The notes under the pieces: generated by a model
The model's database searches: none
What the model was told of the DNA's origin: nothing
Seen by the model: the letters and a program-made list of their open reading frames with translations, nothing else
Shown: positions 22,813 through 31,734 of the stretch, piece by piece
How positions within the stretch are numbered: position 1 is the first letter of the stretch
How the letters are laid out: each line of letters begins with the position of its first letter
Assembly: GCF_018613795.1 (NCBI RefSeq)
Contig: NZ_JAGGPN010000039.1
Location: 1-64,000 of the forward strand
Direction: 5' to 3'
DNA from: Arthrobacter sp. ISL-65
GTDB lineage: Bacteria > Actinomycetota > Actinomycetes > Actinomycetales > Micrococcaceae
DNA: 64,000 nt
Made by a program: the position numbers and the translations under genes

Positions 22813-23964
22813 CTACGGCACGTGCCGTTCGTCCGGACCGTTGTAGGCGCTCAGCGGGCGGATGAGCGAGTTCGCGTTCAACTGCTCCATGAAGTGGGCG
22901 GTCCAGCCCGTGATCCGGCTGGCCACGAACAGCGGGGTGAACATGTTCGTATCGAAGCCCATGAGGTGGTACGTGGGGCCGGCCGGGTAGTCGAGGTTCG
23001 GTTTGATGCCCTTGGCCTCGTCCATGGCCGATTCGAGCCCGTTGTACAGGCCCAGCAGTTCGGGCCGGCCGTAGTGGGCGATCATCTTGTCGAGTGCGGC
23101 CTTCATGGTGGGCACGCGCGAGTCGCCGTGCTTGTAGACCCGGTGGCCGAAACCCATGACCTTCTTTTTCTCGGCCAGGGCGTTTTCCATCCATGCCTTG
23201 GCGCGATCGGCGGCTTCCTCGAGGGACTCCTCGGGCCGGATGCCAATCTCGTCGAAGGTGTGCATCACGGCCTCGTTGGCTCCGCCGTGCAGCGGCCCCT
23301 TGAGAGCACCAATGGCGCCGGTCACCGCCGAATGGAGGTCGGATAGCGTGGACATGATGACGCGCCCGGCGAAGGTGGAGGCGTTGAAGGAGTGCTCCGC
23401 GTAAAGAATCATGGAGACGTTGAAGGCCTCCACCACCTCGGCGACGGACTCCTCGCCGAAGGTCATCCACAGGAAATTGGCCGAGTACCCCAGGTCATCC
23501 CGCGGCTCCACCGGATCAACGGGGCGCCCGGCCGCGTGGCGGCGCCGCTGGTCGTACGCCACCACGGCCGGCATCGCGGCAAACAGGTCCAGGGCCTTGG
23601 CCATGTTGGCCTCCCGGGAGGAATCCTCCGCGAGAGTGTGGCGGGCGCCCATCACCGATGCCGCGGTGCGGCAGACATCCATGGGGTGCGCCGTCGTCGG
23701 CAGGGCATCAATCACCTGCTTGACCACGGGATCCAGCGGCCGTCCGGCGCGCTCGCGGGCCGTGAAGTCAGCCAGCTCGCCGGAAGACGGCAGCTCGCCG
23801 TTCCACAGGAGGTAAGCGACCTCTTCGAAGCTGCACCTGGCGGCGAGCTCCTGGACGGGGTAGCCGCGGTACAGCAGTGAGTTCGTGTCGGGATTGACCT
23901 TCGATACCGCGGTGTAGTCCACCACGACGCCATCGAGGCCCTTCTTGATCTCTTCTTCAGCCAT
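22813..23964 (-). CDS. prpC: 2-methylcitrate synthase / citrate synthase
   Basis: 383 residues. Condenses propionyl-CoA with oxaloacetate. Citrate-synthase catalytic residues are in PLHGGANEAVM (His), MGFGHRVYKHGDSR (His) and MGFDTNMFTP (Asp). ATG 23964 has AAAGGAG six bases upstream; the frame remains open further upstream but without a ribosome site. Methylcitrate rather than plain citrate synthase is inferred from its place last in the gntR-prpD-prpB-prpC operon. Confidence 0.94.
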   Translation of the reverse strand: MAEEEIKKGLDGVVVDYTAVSKVNPDTNSLLYRGYPVQELAARCSFEEVAYLLWNGELPSSGELADFTARERAGRPLDPVVKQVIDALPTTAHPMDVCRTAASVMGARHTLAEDSSREANMAKALDLFAAMPAVVAYDQRRRHAAGRPVDPVEPRDDLGYSANFLWMTFGEESVAEVVEAFNVSMILYAEHSFNASTFAGRVIMSTLSDLHSAVTGAIGALKGPLHGGANEAVMHTFDEIGIRPEESLEEAADRAKAWMENALAEKKKVMGFGHRVYKHGDSRVPTMKAALDKMIAHYGRPELLGLYNGLESAMDEAKGIKPNLDYPAGPTYHLMGFDTNMFTPLFVASRITGWTAHFMEQLNANSLIRPLSAYNGPDERHVP

Positions 23965-24034
23965 GCTGAACTCCTTTGTTCCTTGCGTCCGATTACCGGC
24001 CGGAAAGGCCGGTGGTCCTGCGGGGATTTGGGCG

Positions 24035-24940
24035 TCAGTCGGTTCCGGGGATCCGGAAGTTGAAGACGCCGGTGTCAAAGCGGTTGTAGGCCTCGTAATC
24101 CACCAGGTCGTACAGCCGCGCGCGCGTCAGCATGGTCCCTACCTGCGATTCCTGCGTTCCGTCAGCCTTAATTGAGTCCAGCGTACGCTCAGCGGCCCCC
24201 ATGGCACTACGGAGTAGGGTCACCGGATAAATCACCATGTTCACGCCCACAGCCTGCAGCTGGTCCACGGTGAAGAGGTCGCTTTTGCCGAACTCGGTCA
24301 TGTTGGCCAAAATCGGCACGTCCACGGCGTCGCGGATGGCCTGGAACTCCGCCAGGTCCGCCATGGCTTCCGGGAAGATAGCGTCGGCGCCGGCCTCGAC
24401 GAGGGCCCTGGCCCGGTCCTTCGCTGCTTCCAGACCTTCCACCGCACGGATGTCGGTGCGTGCCATGATCAGGAAGTTCGGGTCCCGCCGCGCATCCGCC
24501 GCGGCGCGAATCCGCTTGGTGGCGGTGTCCAGGTCCACGACGTTCTTGCCGTCGAGGTGGCCGCAGCGTTTCGGGTTGAACTGGTCCTCGATGTGGCAGC
24601 CCGCGAGCCCGGCGTTTTCCAGTTCCTGCACGCTGCGGGCCACGTTCATGGGCTCGCCGAAACCGGTGTCAGCGTCCACTATGCAGGGCAGGTCGGTCAT
24701 CCGGGCGATCTGTCCTGCCCGGGTAGCCACCTCGGTGAGCGTGGTCAGGCCGATGTCCGGCAGGCCAAGATCATTCGCGAGCACGGCGCCGGAGATGTAC
24801 ACCCCGGCAAAACCCTTTTCCTCGATTAGCCGGGCGGAGAGCGGGTTGAACGCTCCGGGGAACTGGGCGATGGTTCCGGAAGCCAGCAGTTCACGGAAGC
24901 GGAGCCGCTTCTGCTCCGGGGTGGCGGCGGAGTACAGCAT
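24035..24940 (-). CDS. prpB: methylisocitrate lyase
   Basis: 301 residues of the isocitrate lyase/PEP mutase superfamily. Cleaves 2-methylisocitrate to pyruvate and succinate. The catalytic loop KRCGH is at about 124-128, and metal-binding DADTGFG is at about 89-95. The ATG abuts the prpD stop codon directly, so the two are translationally coupled. A 70-base gap leads to prpC. Confidence 0.95.
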   Translation of the reverse strand: MLYSAATPEQKRLRFRELLASGTIAQFPGAFNPLSARLIEEKGFAGVYISGAVLANDLGLPDIGLTTLTEVATRAGQIARMTDLPCIVDADTGFGEPMNVARSVQELENAGLAGCHIEDQFNPKRCGHLDGKNVVDLDTATKRIRAAADARRDPNFLIMARTDIRAVEGLEAAKDRARALVEAGADAIFPEAMADLAEFQAIRDAVDVPILANMTEFGKSDLFTVDQLQAVGVNMVIYPVTLLRSAMGAAERTLDSIKADGTQESQVGTMLTRARLYDLVDYEAYNRFDTGVFNFRIPGTD

Positions 24941-26461
24941 CTAGAACAGCCCCTTGGGCGCGGCGCTGAAATCGATGACGCCAGGCGCCGCCGCGATGTT
25001 GAGCTGGTCCAGTTCGCCTGCCGCCAGTTCCGGGAGGCGTTCGACGGCGGCAAGGAACCTCTCGATTTCGTCCTCCGTCACCAGCCCGGCAGCCAGCGTG
25101 CGGAACTTGTTCACGTACTGCTCGCGGGTGAACGGTTTGGCACCGAGGGGGTGCGCGTCGGCCACGGCGATCTCATCCCGGATGACTGTGCCATCGGTGA
25201 GCGTGATTTCCACCGAACCGCCAAAGGCCTTTTCGCTGATGTCCAGGGAGTGGTAGCGGCGGGTCCACTCCGGATCCTCCACCGTGGACACCTTTTGCCA
25301 CAGCTCCACGGTGTCCGCGCGGGCGGCGCGTTCGGGGGAGTAGGAATCGACGTGGTGCCACGCGCCGTCCTGCAGCGCGACGGTGAAAATGTACGGAATG
25401 GAGTGGTCCAGGGTTTCCCGGCTGGCGGCGGGGCTGTACTTCTGGGGGTCGTTGGCGCCGGAGCCGATCACGTAGTGGGTGTGGTGGCTCGTCTTGATCA
25501 GGACGGACTTCACGTTGGCGGGATCGGTCGCCTCGGGGTGCTCCCTGTTCAGCTTGCGGGCGAGGTCAATCCAGGCCTGGGCCTGGTACTCGGCCGAGTG
25601 TTCCTTGGTGTAGGTGTCCAGGATGGCGCGCTTGGCCTCGCCGGCTTCGGGCAGCGGGACCTCGTAGGAGGCGTCCGGGCCGTCCAGCAGCCAGGCGATG
25701 ACGCCGTCCTCTCCTTCGTAGATCGGCACCGGGGAGGTCTGTCCGCGCATGGACCTGTCCACCGCCTCGACGGCCATCTTGCCGGCGAAGGCCGGTGCGT
25801 GCGCCTTCCACGTGGAGATCTCGCCCTTGCGGGACTGGCGGGTGGCCGTGGTGGTGTGCAGCGCCTGGCCCACGGACTGGAAGATGGTTTCCACGTCCAG
25901 CCCCAGCAGGGTGCCGATGCCCGCCGCGGCGGAGGGGCCAAGGTGGGCCACGTGGTCGATCTTGTGCTTGTGCAGGCAGATCGCCTTCACCAGGTTCACC
26001 TGGATCTCATAGCCGGTGGCGATGCCGCGGATCAGCTCGTGGCCGCTGGAGCCAACGTGCTGGGCGACAGCCAGGATCGGCGGAATGTTGTCGCCCGGAT
26101 GCGAGTAGTCCGCGGCGAGGAAGGTGTCGTGGTAATCCAGTTCGCGGACCGCCACGCCGTTGGCCCACGCTGCCCACTCCGGGGAGACACGCTCGCCGAT
26201 GCCGAAGACTTTGGCCCCTTTGCCGCCGTTGGACGGGCCGTGCGTGAGGGCCTGGGCCCGGGCCGCGACGATGGGGGCGCGGTTCAGCGAGGCGATGGCC
26301 ACCGAGGCGTTGTCGATGATCCGGTTGATGACCATGTCCGTGACGTCGGCGGTGACCTCTACCGTGTCGGCGGCGACGACGGCGATCTTGTGGGCGAGCT
26401 GGTCCTCGCGGGCGAGGTTTTCCTCGCTCTTGTAGACGCGGACGTGGTGTTCCTTAACCAT
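24941..26461 (-). CDS. prpD: 2-methylcitrate dehydratase
   Basis: 506 residues, MmgE/PrpD family, converting methylcitrate to 2-methyl-cis-aconitate. The N-terminus MVKEHHVRVYKSEENLAR and internal GIATGYEIQVNLVKA and PGDNIPPILAVAQH are typical. The start at ATG 26461 has AAGGAG four bases upstream and overlaps the end of the GntR gene by 8 bases. With prpB and prpC it completes the methylcitrate cycle for propionate and odd-chain fatty-acid use. Confidence 0.94.
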   Translation of the reverse strand: MVKEHHVRVYKSEENLAREDQLAHKIAVVAADTVEVTADVTDMVINRIIDNASVAIASLNRAPIVAARAQALTHGPSNGGKGAKVFGIGERVSPEWAAWANGVAVRELDYHDTFLAADYSHPGDNIPPILAVAQHVGSSGHELIRGIATGYEIQVNLVKAICLHKHKIDHVAHLGPSAAAGIGTLLGLDVETIFQSVGQALHTTTATRQSRKGEISTWKAHAPAFAGKMAVEAVDRSMRGQTSPVPIYEGEDGVIAWLLDGPDASYEVPLPEAGEAKRAILDTYTKEHSAEYQAQAWIDLARKLNREHPEATDPANVKSVLIKTSHHTHYVIGSGANDPQKYSPAASRETLDHSIPYIFTVALQDGAWHHVDSYSPERAARADTVELWQKVSTVEDPEWTRRYHSLDISEKAFGGSVEITLTDGTVIRDEIAVADAHPLGAKPFTREQYVNKFRTLAAGLVTEDEIERFLAAVERLPELAAGELDQLNIAAAPGVIDFSAAPKGLF

Positions 26462-27110
26462 GGGGCTCCTTCTGGACGGATGTGTGGACGGCTTTGACGT
26501 GGGAAAGACTGCGGTGCAGGTGGACTGTGGTCGCGGCCTCGGCAAGCCGGGGGTTGCCGGCCGCAATCGCCTCGGCGATGGCGGCATGTTCAGCTGCGGC
26601 GGCTGTGAGCCGGGCGTGGTCGTCGGCCGCCAGCCTGCGGACCCGGACCAGATGGACGCGCAGGCTCCGCATGGCCTGCCCCAGGTAGGAGTTGGAGATG
26701 GCCGCATCGATGGCGGCGTCCAGGCGGCCGACGAGCTCGTAATAGTCGTGCCGGGCGGGGTCCGGGGAGTTGAGCAGGGCGGGTGCGTCCAGCAGTTCTT
26801 CCCGCAGTCCGCGGAAAATGGCGGCATCGCCGCGCTGCGCCGCCAGCGCGGCAGCCTTGCCCTCGAGGGTTTCGCGGAGCTCGAACAGCTCGTCAATGTC
26901 GTCCAGTGAGATATCGGTGACGACGACGCCGCGGCCGCCCGCCTTCGTCAGTCCTTCCGCCGTGAGGCGGCTCAGGGCCTCGCGAAGTGGCGTCCGGGAG
27001 ATTCCCAGCCGGGCGGACTGCTCGACCTCGGCGAGTACCGTGCCGGGGAGGAGGCGCCACTCGATAATGTCTTCGCGCAGTGCCGCATAGGCCCTGTCAC
27101 TGGCACGCAT
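26454..27110 (-). CDS. GntR-family (FCD-type) regulator of the prp operon
   Basis: 218 residues. Winged helix-turn-helix at about 5-70 (ALREDIIEWRLLPGTVLAE... GISRTPLREALSRL) followed by an all-helical FCD ligand domain. It is the first gene of the operon and overlaps prpD by 8 bases, so it most likely controls its own operon. Two TGTATACA palindromes lie upstream (first one 34 bases from the start codon) and are good candidates for its operators. The effector is unknown; a methylcitrate-pathway intermediate is plausible. Confidence 0.9.
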   Translation of the reverse strand: MRASDRAYAALREDIIEWRLLPGTVLAEVEQSARLGISRTPLREALSRLTAEGLTKAGGRGVVVTDISLDDIDELFELRETLEGKAAALAAQRGDAAIFRGLREELLDAPALLNSPDPARHDYYELVGRLDAAIDAAISNSYLGQAMRSLRVHLVRVRRLAADDHARLTAAAAEHAAIAEAIAAGNPRLAEAATTVHLHRSLSHVKAVHTSVQKEPHG

Positions 27111-27143
27111 CCCGCCTCCTTCCGTCGTTTCGATTCAATCTGA

Positions 27144-27153
27144 GTGTATACAC
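27144..27153. promoter_or_regulatory. candidate GntR operator 1
   Basis: Perfect 10-bp palindrome GTGTATACAC, 34 bases upstream of the regulator's start codon. The TGTATACA core fits FadR/FCD-type GntR operators (N(y)GTNNACN(r)-like). Centre is 65 bp from operator 2. Confidence 0.6.
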
Positions 27154-27209
27154 GGGCTGGAGCGTTTGACTAGCGATTCCGCGGACGCCACCTCTAAAAT
27201 CTGGCCTTG

Positions 27210-27217
27210 TGTATACA
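27210..27217. promoter_or_regulatory. candidate GntR operator 2
   Basis: The same perfect 8-bp core TGTATACA within GTGTATACAT (27209-27218), about 100 bases upstream of the regulator gene. Two copies 65 bp apart suggest cooperative binding or looping. Confidence 0.55.
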
Positions 27218-27355
27218 TGGCCGACCATGTTGGCTAAAGGCGAGCCGTGCTCGCCGAGGGGCCTCCTGTCTCGCCGGTTTCTGGAATCGCGGGCCGGCAT
27301 CGCGTGACCCGCAGTGCTTGGGACGGCAGGCGGGTGTTGCATGAGAAGGTGTCCC

Positions 27356-29055
27356 ATGGCCGGTGTTTTTGTCATACCCCGCTGTCATGCTGTGGGTGTG
27401 GAAAGCACAGCTGCGGTGGAGGCGTTGGAGGCTATTAGTGCCTCTGCCGCGGCGCTGGCTGCCGAGCTGCGCAGGACGGCTGAGCCGCGTCTGGCGGGCG
27501 TGGATCCGTTGGCGGATCAGTCGAATCCCCTGCAGCAGATAGCGGACGCCTGCCTGAACGGCCTGGCCGAGGCGGCCGGGATGGAGGCCCGCCTAGCGGC
27601 CGTGAAGGTGCACCTCGGCGCCGGATTCGCTGCTGCCGAAGTGGCGATGGCGACGCCCGACGCGTCTGTGCAGGAACAATCCGTCCGGCAGATGTCCCTG
27701 ACCGCGGAGGTGGCTGGCGCGCTGACCGTGAGTGAAGGGGCGGCGGCACGGTTTCTGGAGGAATCCTCCAGGCTGAGCACGGATTTGCCGTTGACGCTGG
27801 CCGCGCTGGGCTCAGGAACAATCTCCTGGCAGCACGGGCGCATCATGTGCGACGAAACGGATGGACTGGAACCCGGAGCGGCCGCGGCTTTTGAGGTGCA
27901 TTTCCTGGACCCGGACGCGCCAGGGGCTGCCCGGGGTTGCGCGGCCGGGGAGCTGACGCCGGCGAGGTTTCGGGCCAAGGTCCGGTATTGGCGGGAACGG
28001 CACCACCCGGTCAGCATCGAAACCCGGCACCGTAACAGTGCGAAGGACCGGTGGCTGGAATACGTCCCGGACCGGGACGGCATGGCTGGCTCTCCGCCTA
28101 CCTGCCGGCGGATCAGGTTGCCGGGATCTGGGACCGCACCACCGCCGCCCGCGCCATGCAGGGCCCGACAGAATCGCGGACCCTGACCCAGTTGCGGGTC
28201 GATGCCGCCGCCACATGGCTGCTCACGGCGGGCTCCGGGGTCGACAGCGCGGCTGAGGGCCCGGCCGTAGGGTCCCTGCCCGCAGCCGCGGTCCCCGCAG
28301 GCTCCGTCCCGGCCGGTGAGGTGCCAGCCGGTGGTGTGCCGTCCCCGGCGGCGCAAGTCCTGGTCACCGTTCCGGTGTTTTCGCTGCTCGGTCTGACCGA
28401 GGAACCGGCCACGCTGGATGGTCACGGGCCGATTCCACCGTCCATGGCCCGCCGGCTCGTCGCCGGCGGCGGGACGTCGTTCCTGCGGGTGTTGACCGAC
28501 CCGCGGGACGGTGCACCTCTGGAAATCGGACGGACCAGCTACCGGCTGACGAAGCCGATGCGCCAGTGGCTGCGGCTCCGTGACGCGCGGTGCACGTTCC
28601 CGAGCTGCAACAACCACTCCCTGGACAACGACGCCGATCACATCCTGGTCTGGTCCGACGGCGGCGGGACCGGCGTCGCCAATCTTGGCCAGCCCTGCCC
28701 GAAACACCACCGCCTGAAACACACCACAGCGTGGAGACCGGTCGGTGCCACCCGGGACGCCCCACCGGGCTGGGTCTCACCCTCGGGAAGGTCCTACCCG
28801 GCCGAATACCAGGACTGGCAACCACCCAGCTGGCCGGAACCACCACACGTCGCGGACTGGCCGGAACCGCCGGACTGGCAAGAACGGCCACCCGGCCAGA
28901 ACTGGCCCGAACCAGCACCCGGCCAGGATTGGTCGGACCCGCAGGATTGGCCGGAGCCGCAAGACTGGCTGGAGCCGCCGGACAGACCCGACGACCTGGA
29001 TCCACCGCTGCCTTTGGATCCCTGGCCTTACTGGTCCTCACCCGCGGCCGCCTGA
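27356..29055 (+). pseudogene. DUF222-HNH endonuclease (13E12 repeat family), frameshifted
   Basis: One gene split over two frames. Frame A (27356 to 28087) encodes the DUF222 domain ending ...RWLEYVPDRDGMA. Frame B continues with WLSAYLPADQVAGIWDRT through the HNH nuclease to 29055. Adding one T after 28087 would restore a single protein of about 565 residues, so there is a one-base deletion, or a sequencing error. The HNH part has RDARCTFPSC, DADHILVW and CPKHHRLKH, so the nuclease residues look intact. The C-terminus is an unusual Trp-Pro-Glu-Pro-rich tail. I start at ATG 27356 with AGAAGG at 27344-27349. The family corresponds to mycobacterial REP13E12 elements, which recur in actinobacterial genomes. 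Confidence 0.85.
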
Positions 29056-29147
29056 GGACGGATCTCGGTTCCGGTGCCTGTTCTTTACTCGGGTGCGTAA
29101 GCGTCGGATTGCCGAAGGGCTGCAAAACCCACCCTGCCCGTCAGTGA

Positions 29148-29861
29148 TCAGGCGCGGGACCAGCGGTACTCGTTCTCAGGGCGGCCCGGAGCCCCGTACC
29201 GTGCCGTGCGCGAGACCGTTCCGGCGTCGGCAAGGTACTCGAGGTAGCGCCGCGCGGTGACCCTCGACATCCCCAAGGCCGTCATGACTTCGGTGGCCGA
29301 GACGGCCCCGGGCTGTTCCTTCATGAAGTCGCGGACGGCGTCGAGCGTTGAAGGGGCCAGGCCCTTCGGCAGCGGCAGCTCGGACGGCGCCCGCAGGCTG
29401 GCGAAGGCCTGGTCCACGTCGCTCTGCGATGCGGCTGCCTTCGCCCGTCCCGCCGCCGGTCCTGCCAGCTGCTCACGGAACTGCCGGTAACTCTCCAGCT
29501 TGTCCGCGAACGTTGCGTAGGTGAACGGCTTGATGAGGTACTGCACGACGCCGATGGAGACGGCGCTGCGGACAATGGCCAGTTCCCGAACGGCTGTGAT
29601 CGCGATGATGTCGGCGAAGTGCCCGGCGGAGCGCATCCGCCGGGCGATGTCGAGGCCATGCAGGTCCGGCAGGTTCATGTCCAGCAGCACCAGCTCCACC
29701 GGGCTGCCAGCGGCGGAGAATTCGGTGAGCATCCGGAGCGCCGACTGTCCGTCCGGGGCCGTTCCGGCCAGCGTGAAGCCGTCCACCCTGCCCACGTACG
29801 CGGCGTGTGCCGCAGCCGCTACGGGCTCGTCCTCGACGACGAGGACTCGGATGTCTGTCAC
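29148..29861 (-). CDS. response regulator, CitB/DcuR family
   Basis: 237 residues. Receiver domain about 1-120 with acidic pocket VVEDEP, phospho-acceptor Asp61 in LLDMNLPD and conserved Lys in IKPF. The C-terminal helix-turn-helix MTALGMSRVTARRYLEYL is typical of CitB/DcuR. GTG start at 29861 with GGAGGAG upstream, overlapping the kinase stop by 4 bases (GTGA). Because of dctA next door it probably controls C4-dicarboxylate uptake. Confidence 0.92.
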   Translation of the reverse strand: MTDIRVLVVEDEPVAAAAHAAYVGRVDGFTLAGTAPDGQSALRMLTEFSAAGSPVELVLLDMNLPDLHGLDIARRMRSAGHFADIIAITAVRELAIVRSAVSIGVVQYLIKPFTYATFADKLESYRQFREQLAGPAAGRAKAAASQSDVDQAFASLRAPSELPLPKGLAPSTLDAVRDFMKEQPGAVSATEVMTALGMSRVTARRYLEYLADAGTVSRTARYGAPGRPENEYRWSRA

Positions 29862-31594
29862 GCGTGCTCCTCCGGGGGGCTCGATGCGGCCGTGCTTGAC
29901 GGGAATGTGTTTGACGGCGGGGTGCTGGGTGGAAAAGTGTCTGGGACCAATGTGTCTGGGAGCAATGTGTCCGAAGCGATCGTGGCCGGAAGCGCGATGT
30001 GGAAGCGTGCCCCGCCGGTGCTCGAGTTGCTGATGCTCATGGTACCGGCCAGGCGCTGGACGGCCTGTTTCACCAGTGCAAGGCCGAGGCCCCGCCCGAA
30101 GGGCCCGGCCGTCTTGGTGCTGAAACCGTAGCGGAACACGTCGTCCACAGCTGTTGGGTCAATGCCTTTGCCGGAATCCTGCACTGTGATGTCCAGGCCG
30201 CCGCCCGCTGTGTCCACCAGCAGCTCCACCCGCCTTGGTGCGGGGGCGTCGCCGGCAGCGTCGATGGCATTGTCCAGCAGATTGCCTAGGACGGTGACCA
30301 GGTCCTGTACGGCCAACTCTCCGCTGAGGGCCGGCCCGGACGCCTCGACCACCAGCTCGACGCCGCGCTCGTGGGCCTCGGCTGCCTTGCCCATGACCAG
30401 TGCGCTAAGCACCGGCTCCTGGACTGTATTGACCATGTCGTCCGTCAGTTGCTGGCTTAGCTCGAGGTCCTTCGTAGCAAAGTCGAGGGCCTCATCAGTC
30501 CGGCCCAGCTCCAGCAGGGAGACCATGGTATGCAGGCGGTTTGCGTGCTCGTGGGTCTGCGCACGGAGGGCATCGGAAAGTGTCCGCATGCTCTCAAGCT
30601 CGGTGCCCAGGGATTCGATTTCCGTGCGGTCGCGGATGGTGGCAACGGTGCCGAACAGCGGGCCCCGCTGCCGTCCGGCGGAGGATCCTGGCCCCACTGC
30701 CGGCCGCTGGTTAACCACCAGGACACCGTCACGGGTGAGGTGGATTTCGTCGTGGGCCGTGCGCCCCGACTCAAAGAGTTCCTTCAGGCTGGGGGCGAGG
30801 GGCAGGTCGGCGAGCAGCGGCGTGTCCGCGTGGTCGTCCTCCGCTTCCCGCGGTTCCAGTCCCAGCAGTTCGGCCGCCTGGTCGTTGTAGATGACCACCC
30901 TTCCGGCCGGGTCAATCAGTACAACGCCTTCCCTGACCGAGTGGAGCACTGATTCGTAGTAGGCAAAGAGCTGGGCCAGCTGCTCGGGACCCCACCCCCT
31001 CGTCACCCGCCGCAGGTAGCGGCCAAGAAACCACGACGCGAGCGATCCGCCCGCAAGCAGGAAGCCGGATACGGCCAGCAGTGCCGGCAGCCTGCCGGAG
31101 ACCGCCACGTCCACCGTATTAACGGTCACACCGGCCGCCACGAGCGCACGAACCGTACCCCGGGCATCCTTGACCGGGGCGATCGTCCGCACGGACGGCC
31201 CGAGCGTGCCTGCAGTGATCTCCGTGAACACACGGCCCTTGAGGGCCTCCTCGATTGAACCGATGTAGGGACGGCCAAGCTCCTCGTCCAGCGGGTGCGT
31301 CCACCTCGTCCGGTCCGGCGCCATGATGGTGATGAAATCGGCTCCGGAGTCGGCCATGACCCTCAGCGCGTATGGCTGCAGCTGCGCCGAGGGGTTCCCG
31401 GCGCCGGCGGCCTGCAGAACCAGGGGGTTATCGGCGATGGACGTTGCCAGGACCCCCATACGGCGGCCGGCCTCTTCGTAGGCATGGTCCCTGGCGTCCA
31501 CAAAGACTGCCGTCCCGACGATGGCCGTGAGAGCCAGCATGAACAGCAGGTTCGCCACGAACAGCCGCCTCGCGATGCTCCAGCGGTGGATCAT
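29858..31594 (-). CDS. sensor histidine kinase, CitA/DcuS family
   Basis: 578 residues from ATG 31594 (GGGAGG nearby). Transmembrane helices lie at about 9-31 and 168-190, enclosing an exported sensor domain of the CitA/DcuS PAS type. A cytoplasmic PAS is at about 208-300. The phosphoacceptor His is in AQTHEHANRLH near 348. The ATPase domain has NLLDNAIDAA, DSGKGI and GRGLGLALV. The last ~40 residues are an odd Pro/Thr/Ser pentapeptide repeat (LLPDT, LVPDT, FPPST...). The ligand is probably succinate, fumarate or citrate, inferred from dctA on the opposite side of the divergent promoter. Confidence 0.92.
   Translation of the reverse strand: MIHRWSIARRLFVANLLFMLALTAIVGTAVFVDARDHAYEEAGRRMGVLATSIADNPLVLQAAGAGNPSAQLQPYALRVMADSGADFITIMAPDRTRWTHPLDEELGRPYIGSIEEALKGRVFTEITAGTLGPSVRTIAPVKDARGTVRALVAAGVTVNTVDVAVSGRLPALLAVSGFLLAGGSLASWFLGRYLRRVTRGWGPEQLAQLFAYYESVLHSVREGVVLIDPAGRVVIYNDQAAELLGLEPREAEDDHADTPLLADLPLAPSLKELFESGRTAHDEIHLTRDGVLVVNQRPAVGPGSSAGRQRGPLFGTVATIRDRTEIESLGTELESMRTLSDALRAQTHEHANRLHTMVSLLELGRTDEALDFATKDLELSQQLTDDMVNTVQEPVLSALVMGKAAEAHERGVELVVEASGPALSGELAVQDLVTVLGNLLDNAIDAAGDAPAPRRVELLVDTAGGGLDITVQDSGKGIDPTAVDDVFRYGFSTKTAGPFGRGLGLALVKQAVQRLAGTMSISNSSTGGARFHIALPATIASDTLLPDTLVPDTFPPSTPPSNTFPSSTAASSPPEEHA
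29892..29981. repeat. six 15-bp tandem repeats in the 3' end of the sensor kinase gene
   Basis: Six imperfect 15-bp units, most starting GTGT on the plus strand; units 4 and 5 (29937-29951, 29952-29966) differ at one base. On the coding strand they give a five-residue Ser/Thr-Pro periodicity. Confidence 0.85.
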
Positions 31595-31626
31595 CAACAC
31601 CTCCCATGACCAATATGAACGCAACG

Positions 31627-31640
31627 GTGAGCCAAGTCAC
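31627..31640. promoter_or_regulatory. candidate CRP/GlxR-type site in the citA-dctA divergent region
   Basis: GTGA-N6-TCAC is a perfect half-site pair for the CRP/GlxR family consensus TGTGAN6TCACA, about 100 bases upstream of dctA and 33 upstream of the kinase gene. The outer bases (G and T) do not match. Confidence 0.4.
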
Positions 31641-31734
31641 TCCGTGGCGAATGATGGAAATCACAAAGGACCGACGCGAAGAGCCCAGAGGCTGTGCCGT
31701 AGCGTCTTCCAGATTATCCATAAGGAGACACATC

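Noticed and set aside
28051..29055. Second independent HNH gene
   Set aside because: Its first codons do not look like a natural start and it continues the DUF222 frame exactly one base away, so a frameshifted single gene is simpler.
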